Translations under genes and position numbers: made by a program | Notes under the pieces: model-generated | The model's input: only the letters and a program-made list of their open reading frames with translations | Database searches by the model: none | What the model was told of the DNA's origin: nothing | In this document: positions 16,367-23,644 of the stretch, piece after piece | Position numbering within the stretch: position 1 is the first letter of the stretch | Layout: each line of letters opens with the position of its first letter | Virus record (IMG/VR): IMGVR_UViG_3300025889_012404 | Span: 1-29,675 of that record | Direction: 5' to 3' (one strand) | Length of the DNA: 29,675 bases | Source of the DNA: a virus

Positions 16367-17199
16367 TATAAGTCCTTACACATTCTGCACTTTAAGTGCT
16401 TTTCACACTTTTCATATTCGTTTGCTATGATTTTACCTTTGTCATCATAACACTCATCTATGAACTCTTGTAATCTTGTCATAACTTTATTGATACTTGG
16501 TTTACCACTTGCTGGTGAAAAGGATTGTAATCGTTTTTGTGGATACATCATATTTTCATACAATCTTCTCTTTAATATTAAATATTCAACATCTATTTTA
16601 TCTTCTGATATTTCTAATTGTTTTGCCATAAAGTGTTTATACAATAACAACTGATTAGTTTTGTTCTTGTCGGCTTTCATATATTTGTTCCAACCCATTG
16701 TAGATGATTTAATATCAATAACTTTCATACGACCAGTTTTCTTGTCGTGTAGAACAACATCCATAAATCCAACAAATCTTAATTCTTTTGGTAGTTTGTA
16801 ATTCAAGTTCATCTCGATACCAACTAATTCAGTATCTTTCTTTTTGAAATAACTACCTTTTCTTTTCAAGAACTCGTCAATGATTGCAAATCCGTCATTA
16901 GTAAATTCAGTCATTTCTTCTTTCGTAACTTCAAACTCATCTCCATATTGTTCTTTGGCTTCTTTGAATAATTCTTTCATACGATATATCAGAATATCGT
17001 GTAATGGTAATTCATCTGCTTCTTTGATTGTTCGTTCATAATAACATACTAAATATGCTTGAATAGTTTCGTGAATAGCACTACCGAACAAGGTATAAAT
17101 ATTACCTTTGAAAGTTTCTGCTTTATCCACATAATTTGCTTTCCAAGTGTAAGGACATTTGTCCCACATTGAGAACTGACTATAACTTATTTTGCCCAT
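16366..17199 (-). CDS. PD-(D/E)XK nuclease (RecB/Cas4-like)
   Basis: A 277-residue nuclease of the RecB/Cas4-like group. It starts KISYSQFSMWDKCPYTW, the common S-x-S-x-h-x-x-C-P opening. The catalytic set is His43 in FGSAIHE, Asp147 in FVGFMD, and Asp162-x-Lys164 in VIDIKSST, followed by the QLLLY helix. Cysteines at 15, 265, 271 and 274 (C-x5-C-x2-C at the C-terminus) could hold an iron-sulfur cluster as in AddB and Cas4, although the spacing order is not the classical one. It probably processes DNA ends in replication or recombination. It overlaps the DUF1599-like gene by 13 bases. Confidence 0.85.
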   Translation of the reverse strand: MGKISYSQFSMWDKCPYTWKANYVDKAETFKGNIYTLFGSAIHETIQAYLVCYYERTIKEADELPLHDILIYRMKELFKEAKEQYGDEFEVTKEEMTEFTNDGFAIIDEFLKRKGSYFKKKDTELVGIEMNLNYKLPKELRFVGFMDVVLHDKKTGRMKVIDIKSSTMGWNKYMKADKNKTNQLLLYKHFMAKQLEISEDKIDVEYLILKRRLYENMMYPQKRLQSFSPASGKPSINKVMTRLQEFIDECYDDKGKIIANEYEKCEKHLKCRMCKDL

Positions 17200-17630
17200 T
17201 TACCCCTCGCTACTACTTGTGCCATAACTCCATAATTTGATATGTCCGAGAAACTATCTGTTGCTGGTTCGTTGTCAACCGCATTTCCCGTATCTCTCAT
17301 CAATAATGTTTTTAATCTCTCAATTTTGTCATTACATCTGAACCAGATTCCTAACAACGATAATTTAATGTCTTCTGGTGTTTTTAGAATTGTTCCGACT
17401 GCGATGTTTTGTGGGCCGTAATCATATTGTTTTCTACAAAACAATTCATATTGGTCTCGTTGAATCTTTTTAAATTCTGATGTCATTTCAGGATATGTGT
17501 TTTCCATATATCCAACGACATCATCATCTCCGTTAGCATTTCCATATGCTACCTCTACTGGCATACCTTGTGTCGGGTCATATTCTTGACCGACATCATC
17601 AATAACTTTTGTTGGTGCGTCTTTAATCAT
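17187..17630 (-). CDS. DUF1599/Nmad1-like protein
   Basis: A 147-residue protein whose core, YELFCRKQYDYGPQNI then GIWFRCNDKIERLKTLL and ATDSFSDISNYGVMA, matches the DUF1599 pattern: a KxxDYG block, an h-R-x-x-DK-x-x-RL block and an E/D-x-x-x-D-x-x-D-h-x-x-Y block, with acidic residues as in MazG-like helical nucleotide hydrolases. The family is also known as nucleotide modification associated domain 1. It may act on nucleotides or in base-modification pathways. The first 45 residues are acidic and unassigned. It overlaps gp62 by one base. Confidence 0.7.
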   Translation of the reverse strand: MIKDAPTKVIDDVGQEYDPTQGMPVEVAYGNANGDDDVVGYMENTYPEMTSEFKKIQRDQYELFCRKQYDYGPQNIAVGTILKTPEDIKLSLLGIWFRCNDKIERLKTLLMRDTGNAVDNEPATDSFSDISNYGVMAQVVARGKWAK

Positions 17631-18061
17631 TACTTACTCCATATTTTTTTTAGTTGTTTTTCATCTACACCATATTTGGATACGATAGAATATACAACAT
17701 CTTTACCCATAATGTCAAGTGTTTTTTCAATATTTTCTGAACTATCTTCAAAATACTCACATAATATGTCCATAGCCCACTTTTCTATCTTGGATTTTGA
17801 CTTAGATTTAGTATATTTTAAAAAGGTTCTACCCTTTGGTATCACATCTGTGTAGAATTGATATACTGACTTTGGTTCTAATTCCCAATATCTTTGGATT
17901 TCATTTACGACCTCAATCCACTCTGGTTTCATTGATAGAAATCTATGCACCATATAATTTGACCAAGTTTTTTTATCGGCATCAGAAATCTCTTCCCAAT
18001 AATTTGGGTTCTGATTATTTGTAATTTCTTTTATGTGGTCAAATAGTGATTTTGTTTTCAT
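17630..18061 (-). CDS. Small clamp-loader subunit (gp62-like)
   Basis: A 143-residue protein resembling T4 gp62, which joins gp44 to load the sliding clamp. Landmarks are WSNYMVHRFLSMKPEWIEVVN (33-53), matching the FMVxxxLSxFPE block, DVIPKGRTFLKYTK (72-85), matching the VPRGKRYGKWAK block, and an ending EKQLKKIW like the T4 EQKQLKKL region. It is shorter than T4 gp62 (187 residues), which is common in marine relatives. Unlike T4, where gp62 and gp44 are adjacent, here it is separated from gp44 by about 7 kb of unrelated cargo. It has its own upstream gap with a palindrome and promoter-like sequence. Confidence 0.8.
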   Translation of the reverse strand: MKTKSLFDHIKEITNNQNPNYWEEISDADKKTWSNYMVHRFLSMKPEWIEVVNEIQRYWELEPKSVYQFYTDVIPKGRTFLKYTKSKSKSKIEKWAMDILCEYFEDSSENIEKTLDIMGKDVVYSIVSKYGVDEKQLKKIWSK

Positions 18062-18083
18062 AGTGAATAACCTTTTAGATATA

Positions 18084-18093
18084 AATAAATAGT
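18084..18093 (-). promoter_or_regulatory. Shared AT-rich element, copy 2 (ACTATTTATT)
   Basis: The gap between the sulfotransferase stop and gp62 contains ACTATTTATT (minus-strand sense) 22 bases upstream of the gp62 ATG, followed by TATATCT. It repeats the 10-mer before the ribbon-helix-helix gene. It starts at the last base of the 16-base palindrome. Confidence 0.3.
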
Positions 18094-18108
18094 TGACTTA
18101 TAAGTCAA
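18093..18108. promoter_or_regulatory. 16-base perfect palindrome before gp62
   Basis: TTGACTTATAAGTCAA reads the same on both strands. It covers the last codons and the TAA of the sulfotransferase gene and lies 31 bases upstream of the gp62 start. Its left half on the sense strand, TTGACT, could also serve as a -35 box with a weak -10 about 17 bases further on. A dimeric repressor or activator site controlling the gp62 transcript is a reasonable reading. Confidence 0.45.
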
Positions 18109-18736
18109 AATGACAAAAATCTTTGTTTTGTTCGTAAAAGTTTTTTAATTCTTCCCAATTGCCGATGTTTTTAAAATTATCTTCGGTGTTTAATTTTACA
18201 CCTGAAAAGAATCCATACAAGTCTTCATAAAACAATACTCTTGAGTTTCTGTGAGATTTTAGATATTCTATGGTGTTGTTTGTTATTTCTTTGATACCTA
18301 TGATATCTTTTTTTATGTCATCAATTGATATTGTATCGACTTTTATTTTGTTGTATTGTTGTTTTTCTTTTTTCGTTAGAGTTTCCACCCCAAAATCTAC
18401 TGCTCTCCACTTTTCTGTTTTCTTTGCGAGATTTAAAGATAGTGATTGTAAAAATACATTTCTTCTTGACAAAAAGAAAACCATATCGTGATAGTCTATT
18501 ATATCGTTGTGTATTTTTTTCTTAGGATAAACACCAAACTTAATTCCAAAAGTATCATCGTTATCATACATTTTATCAAGAAATTTATCTACACCCATTG
18601 AGTTTATAATCTTTTCCGAGTGATTAAATTCTGGTTCCCATATAAATTTTTTAGATGAAATCTCTTGTAGTGTTTTACAAAACTCAGTTGTTCCACTACG
18701 ACTACAACCCAATACCAATACTTTATTTAAATGCAT
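18098..18736 (-). CDS. Sulfotransferase-like protein
   Basis: A 212-residue P-loop protein. KVLVLGCSRSGTTEF (5-19) is the PAPS 5'-phosphosulfate loop seen in sulfotransferases, and MVFFLSRRNVFLQSLSLNLA (about 85-104) corresponds to the 3'-phosphate block (R-x-x-x-x-x-x-S). A conserved WEPEF lies between them. The protein would transfer sulfate from PAPS to a sugar or tyrosine-like hydroxyl. It overlaps the last of three oxygenase genes by 14 bases and ends the cargo operon. Short length and missing C-terminal GxxG block leave some doubt about activity; a kinase-like P-loop is less likely given GCSRSGTT. Confidence 0.78.
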   Translation of the reverse strand: MHLNKVLVLGCSRSGTTEFCKTLQEISSKKFIWEPEFNHSEKIINSMGVDKFLDKMYDNDDTFGIKFGVYPKKKIHNDIIDYHDMVFFLSRRNVFLQSLSLNLAKKTEKWRAVDFGVETLTKKEKQQYNKIKVDTISIDDIKKDIIGIKEITNNTIEYLKSHRNSRVLFYEDLYGFFSGVKLNTEDNFKNIGNWEELKNFYEQNKDFCHFDL

Positions 18737-19337
18737 TTCCTAACATCCAAGTTAATACTGAATATCTAACACCACGAGTCAATGGTGATACTCTATGTCC
18801 TAAATAAGATGGAAACAAGATAAGACTTCCTTTTTTTCTACTACCGACTGCTGTGTTTTCACCTGTTTTGTCAGTCATACTAAACTCAAAATTTCCTCCG
18901 TCATAGTCATTTTCATCAGACAACTGAACAATGGCAGTAATTTTACGAACTGATGTTTCTTCATTTCCAATGTCTAAATGCCAGTCATATTTTCCTGTGT
19001 CTTCATATCTCAACATACGAACATTAGAAAACTCATTTGCTATGTCAAAATTAAAAAATAATCTATTTGCCATTTCACAAGCCATCATTAAATTTTTATT
19101 TAAATTAAATCCGTCTGACAATACAATTTCTTCTGAAAATCTTACTTCTTGGACTTTACGAACATTTTCATTTACAATGTCTGCTCCGTTTCCATTATAA
19201 GTTCCTGCTACGGTGGCTTTGTATTGTTCTGAATTATCAAACATTTTGATTAACTCATCACACCTTTGTTCAGTCAAGAAGTCATCTTTGTGAACTACAA
19301 ACTTAAAGTTTTTCTTTTGTGTTAGATTTTCTATCAT
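18723..19337 (-). CDS. 2-oxoglutarate/Fe(II) oxygenase 3 (P4H-like)
   Basis: A 204-residue prolyl-4-hydroxylase-like dioxygenase. The iron ligands are His120 and Asp122 in YDWHLDIG and His181 in LGHRVSPL; Arg191 in GVRYSVLTW would bind 2-oxoglutarate. The spacing H-x-D-x58-H-x9-R and the GSLILFPSYLGH block are typical. It is complete and of normal domain length, with the preceding oxygenase overlapping by 4 bases. It likely hydroxylates a protein residue or small molecule; the target is not visible. Tandem position with two relatives suggests duplication. Confidence 0.92.
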   Translation of the reverse strand: MIENLTQKKNFKFVVHKDDFLTEQRCDELIKMFDNSEQYKATVAGTYNGNGADIVNENVRKVQEVRFSEEIVLSDGFNLNKNLMMACEMANRLFFNFDIANEFSNVRMLRYEDTGKYDWHLDIGNEETSVRKITAIVQLSDENDYDGGNFEFSMTDKTGENTAVGSRKKGSLILFPSYLGHRVSPLTRGVRYSVLTWMLGNAFK

Positions 19338-19954
19338 CTAAAATGGTCTCCAATAAATAACTCTTGTAAAACATATCTTATTCCTTTAGTAACTGGTGTT
19401 ACATTGTGAGATAAGAATGTGGGAAATATAGTTAATGAACCTTTTAATTGGTTCATTGTATACCACTCTTTTGTATGTTTATCTTGTATTCCGAACTGAA
19501 CTTCTCCACCCTCGTATTCACTTGGGTCTGTAAGTTGGACAATCGCCACAAGCTTTCTATTAGAGCAACTACCTGCATTAAAATCTGTGTGCCAACCATA
19601 AAAACCTCCTTGATGATACTTGATAAGTTTTAACTCGTCATCTGCTCCGTCTATATCAAAGTGAAATACACCTTGATTTACCATTTTAACTACTTGGTAT
19701 ATTTTATCTTGTAACCATTTCCAATCTCCGTTACAATTATCTGGTCTAAATCTATTATCTGGTTGGTCAAATAAATACCATTCTTCCGTTACTCTTATTT
19801 CTGGTATGATTGCCGCTTCTCCTTTTTCACCACCAACTCCACCCGGAACCATTTGTTCTGTTGTGGTTATTTGTTCTATTAATTCATCACACTTTTCGTG
19901 TGATAAAAATGTAGGTATTTGTATTGAGTATTTAAAGTCATTGTTTAACTTCAT
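19334..19954 (-). CDS. 2-oxoglutarate/Fe(II) oxygenase 2 (P4H-like)
   Basis: A 206-residue dioxygenase closely matching the previous one in layout. Iron ligands are His122 and Asp124 in YGWHTDFN and His183 in LSHNVTPV, and the 2-oxoglutarate Arg is Arg193 in GIRYVLQEL. QLTDPSEYEGGEVQF is the usual strand before the distal His. The sequence between the N-terminal helix (FLSHEKCDELIEQI) and the HxD motif is glycine-rich and differs from its neighbours, so substrate choice may differ. It overlaps both neighbouring oxygenase genes by 4 bases. Confidence 0.92.
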   Translation of the reverse strand: MKLNNDFKYSIQIPTFLSHEKCDELIEQITTTEQMVPGGVGGEKGEAAIIPEIRVTEEWYLFDQPDNRFRPDNCNGDWKWLQDKIYQVVKMVNQGVFHFDIDGADDELKLIKYHQGGFYGWHTDFNAGSCSNRKLVAIVQLTDPSEYEGGEVQFGIQDKHTKEWYTMNQLKGSLTIFPTFLSHNVTPVTKGIRYVLQELFIGDHFR

Positions 19955-20490
19955 TTAAAAGTGTTCCCTTCTGCAAATGTTATTAAAGTGTATCTATCTT
20001 TTTCACTAAATTGTAAAACTTTGTGTGCTGCGAAAGCTGGAAATATAACTATTCTACCTTTTTTTACATCTATGATATTACCCCAAATGTCTAATTGTCC
20101 TCCCTCATAATCGTCATTTAAAAATATAACTGATGTAAGTTTTGTACAAGTGTTTACAACCTTTCCGTCTCCTGCTGCAAAATCTGAGTGATACTCATCA
20201 TCTACGACAAATGTATCTACTGGATATAATTTTCCACAAGAATGTTGAATGCCAGATATATCAAATTTATATACTAATGTATTTGATAAACTGACAACTT
20301 TCCATATTTTATCTATTAAATTTTTGTTTTGAGTTACTACATTTTTACAATTATGTAAACTTCCCCATACAAAATTGTCCGATTTAATATTTTCATCAAT
20401 AGATTTTATTTCGTTATCACATTCTTCTGATGTTAAGAAATTATCTCGAACTAAAAACCATTTAAAATTGTGATTATGTATCAGACTCAT
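19951..20490 (-). CDS. 2-oxoglutarate/Fe(II) oxygenase 1 (P4H-like)
   Basis: A 179-residue dioxygenase, the shortest and most divergent of the three. Iron ligands are His101 and Asp103 in EYHSDFAAG and His156 in FAAHKVLQF, with Arg166 in KDRYTLITF as the 2-oxoglutarate anchor. DNFLTSEECDNEI at the N-terminus matches the helix that opens the other two. The ATG lies inside the last 17 bases of the four-Hint gene, so the oxygenases are translationally coupled to it. This makes the Hint protein a candidate substrate or functional partner. Confidence 0.9.
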   Translation of the reverse strand: MSLIHNHNFKWFLVRDNFLTSEECDNEIKSIDENIKSDNFVWGSLHNCKNVVTQNKNLIDKIWKVVSLSNTLVYKFDISGIQHSCGKLYPVDTFVVDDEYHSDFAAGDGKVVNTCTKLTSVIFLNDDYEGGQLDIWGNIIDVKKGRIVIFPAFAAHKVLQFSEKDRYTLITFAEGNTFK

Positions 20491-23152
20491 CAGAAACTAA
20501 AACCTTATTTGCGAAATAATTAACACCACTATCCGTAGAGTTTATGTTGTATGTTATTTCTTCTTTATTTATAACTTCTATGTGGACTACTTTTAACTTA
20601 TTTAACTCATCAGTCAAAACTACATCTCCTATTTTTAGTGGTCTGTAATCTGAATCTACTTCAGAATCTCCAACGATATAAAATGGGTGGTCATCTGTTG
20701 CTGTGATTGTAGAGTCATCATCAAAAGTATAAGTTACTATATTATCGTGTCTTATCTTTATGACTTCTAAAACTTTTGAGTCCTGAATTTTATTATTCTC
20801 AACATCATATGTTTTTATCATATCACCAGGTCTAACTTTTATGATTGGTTGATATGTTCCGTCTGATAATGTAATCATAGTGTCATAAGTGAAACAAAAT
20901 GAACTATTATGACTAACTATATCGTGTGCTACGATTGTTCCATAGTCTTGATTTAGTAAATTATAAGTGATATGTTTACCCTCAATTTTTTTGATTTCGG
21001 TAATTTCTACCCAACCATCTAAATCTCTTACATAATCTCCAACCTCTACAACACCATTACCACCTGCGTGATTTGGATTGTGTCCGTCAATTGTTGACCA
21101 ACCTTTATCTTTTAATAAGAACGGGTGATTTCCTGTTGGTTTAAGTGTTTGACCAGATTCTAATGTTAATTCATAACAATCATCGTGAAGTTTTTTCATA
21201 ATAGAGTTTACTTTACCTTCTTTAAATTCATTATTTTCTTCATCAAAGACCAATACACTTTCTCCTAATTCTATTTCGTCAATTCTTTTATAATTACCCT
21301 CTCCCATATTAATCACTTGGTCTGGCATAAAGCAGAACTTATTGTGAACCAATACATCATTTGCGAAGTAATTGTGATTTGTTTCTATTTCTAATGAATA
21401 AGTTTGTACTGGATTTATCACTTCATCTAAACCTGTGATTTCTACTTCTCTTAATTCTCCGTTAAAATATTCTAAACATTTATCACCAACTTCTAATTGT
21501 TCTGATTCTATATTGTATCTTTTTTCTGTCCAATTAGGTTTATATGATGACCAACCTTTTCCAATTACCCAATACGGGTGGTCAAACGTGTTTTTGGTTT
21601 TTTTATCACCAAAACTTATTTCTATGATATCAGCGTGAGTTGGTGTTTCGATAGACAATACTTTACCTACTTTAACTTCTTGTGTATCAAAATCATAATT
21701 TTTAACCTCATCTCCGACCTCAATAAATTCTATTGCTTTTGTAGTTCCGTCCCCCATTGTGATTGGTGTTCCTGCTACAAAACATTTTGGTGGAATATTA
21801 TGAACCAAGATATTTGATTGGAAGTATGTATCAATGTCCTCAACATCAAGTGAATACCAAGTAACGTCACCAGAACCCTCAGTTATAGAAGTTATTTCAG
21901 TTTCATTACCACTCGGGTCTAAAAAGTAATCACCTACTTCTATATTGTTTGGTGTTACCCAAGACCAAGTATCTCCTTGTTTTACAAAATATCTAACATC
22001 ATCATTTAATTGTTGTACATTATAAGGTGCTTTGATACTACCATTTATTAGAATATGTCCATAAGACATTGTTTTCATTACATTTACCACAATAGAACCT
22101 TGTGTTGTAGAACCAGATAAATCTGTCGCAGTGTAAGATAAATAATTTTGTGATTCATCTGGCATACCAAGTGGTTGATATGATGTTACGACATCACCAA
22201 CTTCTACATCTTGGACTTGTTTTGTGGTTCCGTCATACATACTGATTAAACTACCACTTGCAGATGTTTTTCCTTGTTGTGATATAAAATTCCAACTATC
22301 TGTATTGGTTGGATTTAATTTAATGAATTTTCCAGCGTCTCTTTCTGCAAAAACTATTACTTTTTCTGGTGTCATCATAAAATCAACTTTACCAACACCT
22401 AAGTATTCTTGTCCGTCTCTATAACTCCCACTATGAACGATGTATTGTTCTATTAAAGAACCATTATCAACTCCATTTTGATAACTTGCACTTGTTGAGT
22501 TGTAAGTGTAGAAACCAACTGCGTTAGACTGAATACTTGAGTCTACTGATGGATTTTTAATAACATAGTCTGGAAAATTATTATTTGGTGTGTAAGAAGA
22601 AGTATTAAACAATGGTATCAATGAAGAACTCATAGGTGAATTACCCAAAATTGTTCTAAATGTATTTTTATTAAAAGAACCACTTACAATGTTTAATAAT
22701 GTATCATCACTATACCAAGGTGTTTCGAAAAATAAATGAAAACTACCTGAATATTGTGCTTGTCCTCTTTGTGAGAAATAAGTATGTGATGTATTCATTT
22801 GATACTCAAATGTTACGGGAATATTATGTCTTGCAAAACTCGAACTAATTAAACCTTGTTGTATATAAGTTGGATTTTGTTTTTTACCTGCCATACCATA
22901 AACAAAACACTTGTCATAACTTTGTGATACTGCATAGTCTGCCATTACATCAAAATAACTTCCTGTTTGCATTGCTGCACTACCAACGATTCCGACATTT
23001 GTATTAAGTTCTACAAATTTTACTTCGTTAGAACCACTTTCTACAATGTAATCCATACCACCAATAATTGCGGCATTAGAAAGTGATGGCCAACCACCTG
23101 CACTTCCTGTTATATGATTGATAAATTCTATTGTTTTTGATTGTACTGACAT
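20474..23152 (-). CDS. Protein with four tandem Hint (intein-like) domains
   Basis: An 892-residue protein. Residues 1-290 form an unassigned head rich in Ser, Thr, Asn and Tyr, like a virion or surface protein; FVELNTNVGIVG (46-57) faintly recalls an ATP-grasp strand, but I would not assign it. Residues 296-892 are four consecutive Hint modules. Modules 2-4 start with Cys457, Cys607 and Cys753 (KCF, FCF, FCF), have T-x-x-H-P (FDHPYW, GNHPFLL, DDHPFYI), and modules 1-3 end with His-Asn (452, 604, 749). Hint domains cleave or splice their own chain via the Cys and the His-Asn. Each domain begins 2-4 residues after the previous His-Asn, leaving almost no extein between them. Start ATG has AGGAAAG upstream. 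Confidence 0.85.
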   Translation of the reverse strand: MSVQSKTIEFINHITGSAGGWPSLSNAAIIGGMDYIVESGSNEVKFVELNTNVGIVGSAAMQTGSYFDVMADYAVSQSYDKCFVYGMAGKKQNPTYIQQGLISSSFARHNIPVTFEYQMNTSHTYFSQRGQAQYSGSFHLFFETPWYSDDTLLNIVSGSFNKNTFRTILGNSPMSSSLIPLFNTSSYTPNNNFPDYVIKNPSVDSSIQSNAVGFYTYNSTSASYQNGVDNGSLIEQYIVHSGSYRDGQEYLGVGKVDFMMTPEKVIVFAERDAGKFIKLNPTNTDSWNFISQQGKTSASGSLISMYDGTTKQVQDVEVGDVVTSYQPLGMPDESQNYLSYTATDLSGSTTQGSIVVNVMKTMSYGHILINGSIKAPYNVQQLNDDVRYFVKQGDTWSWVTPNNIEVGDYFLDPSGNETEITSITEGSGDVTWYSLDVEDIDTYFQSNILVHNIPPKCFVAGTPITMGDGTTKAIEFIEVGDEVKNYDFDTQEVKVGKVLSIETPTHADIIEISFGDKKTKNTFDHPYWVIGKGWSSYKPNWTEKRYNIESEQLEVGDKCLEYFNGELREVEITGLDEVINPVQTYSLEIETNHNYFANDVLVHNKFCFMPDQVINMGEGNYKRIDEIELGESVLVFDEENNEFKEGKVNSIMKKLHDDCYELTLESGQTLKPTGNHPFLLKDKGWSTIDGHNPNHAGGNGVVEVGDYVRDLDGWVEITEIKKIEGKHITYNLLNQDYGTIVAHDIVSHNSSFCFTYDTMITLSDGTYQPIIKVRPGDMIKTYDVENNKIQDSKVLEVIKIRHDNIVTYTFDDDSTITATDDHPFYIVGDSEVDSDYRPLKIGDVVLTDELNKLKVVHIEVINKEEITYNINSTDSGVNYFANKVLVSDESDT
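20477..20896 (-). other. Hint module 4, lacking the terminal Asn
   Basis: Residues 753-892. Cys753 in SFCFTYDTMITLSDG and ATDDHPFYI are present, and NYFANKVLVSDESDT ends the protein without His-Asn. It could form the N-terminal thioester but not carry out Asn cyclisation, as in hedgehog-type C-terminal domains, which pass the upstream chain to a nucleophile. Confidence 0.75.
20906..21334 (-). other. Hint module 3
   Basis: Residues 607-749. Cys607 in KFCFMPDQVINMG, block B as PTGNHPFLL, then VEVGDYVRD, and the end IVAHDIVSHN. The residue after His-Asn is Ser750, the only +1 nucleophile in the array, so this module is the best candidate for true splicing. Confidence 0.8.
21341..21784 (-). other. 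Hint module 2
   Basis: Residues 457-604. It has every expected part: CFVAGTPITMGDGTTK from Cys457, NTFDHPYW with the block B Thr and His, a VGDKC strand, and YFANDVLVHN ending in His603-Asn604. The residue after Asn is Lys, not Cys, Ser or Thr, so it looks like a bacterial intein-like or hedgehog-type domain that cleaves more readily than it splices. Confidence 0.8.
21797..22267 (-). other. Hint module 1 (degenerate)
   Basis: Residues 296-452. GSLISMYDGTTKQVQDVEVGD matches block A downstream of the nucleophile, but the first residue aligns to Thr296 or Ser297 and not Cys, and the T-x-x-H-P block is not evident. The C-terminal block YFQSNILVHN is intact. N-terminal cleavage is probably lost or weak, while Asn-dependent cleavage after residue 452 could remain. 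Confidence 0.65.
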
Positions 23153-23161
23153 AATTCTTTC

Positions 23162-23644
23162 CTATCTATAAATATCACTTTTCTTAATTTCTTTCCAATT
23201 TCCTTCTTGTTGTAGTATTGGTATTGCTGGTTTGTTCCAATCTTCTACAAATCCATAAAAAATATTATGATTATTATCTTTTAAATAATTAAAACGACAA
23301 TTCATTAATTCTGTTCCAAGTCCTTGACCTCTAAAATCTGGACAAACATATCGGTTTTTTAAATATGGATACTTGTAATTCCAATCTATGAAAGACCAAC
23401 CCTCTAAAACTATTTCTCCTGTTCTACCACTACCGAATAAAAACATTGTCCAGTTGTTTTTCATACGATATTCTAATTCCTTAATGTCAAATTCTTTCCA
23501 AGATTTACCAAACGAATCTTTAAAGTTATCCAATTCATACTCAATTGCTTTTAATTGGAATGGACTGAAATTAAAAGAATTAAAAACCAAATGATTTTTA
23601 GTATTCTTATTTTTGTATTTAGTTAAATCTACTTCGTAATACAT
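23162..23644 (-). CDS. GNAT-family acetyltransferase
   Basis: A 160-residue GNAT-fold protein. VCPDFRGQGLGTELM (100-114) is the acetyl-CoA binding motif A (R/Q-x-x-G-x-G/A) at the end of a beta strand, followed by a helix and YGFVEDWNKPAIPILQQEG, the normal motif B region. GSGRTGEIVLEG precedes motif A as an antiparallel pair. It could acetylate a sugar amine or a protein. It overlaps the SGNH-like gene upstream by 26 bases and lies 9 bases from the four-Hint gene. Confidence 0.85.
   Translation of the reverse strand: MYYEVDLTKYKNKNTKNHLVFNSFNFSPFQLKAIEYELDNFKDSFGKSWKEFDIKELEYRMKNNWTMFLFGSGRTGEIVLEGWSFIDWNYKYPYLKNRYVCPDFRGQGLGTELMNCRFNYLKDNNHNIFYGFVEDWNKPAIPILQQEGNWKEIKKSDIYR

Noticed and set aside
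20606-23152. Reading the 892-residue protein as an ATP-grasp enzyme
   Set aside because: Only one short stretch (FVELNTNVGIVG) recalls that fold; no Lys or Glu/Asn metal-binding set could be followed, so the head was left unassigned.
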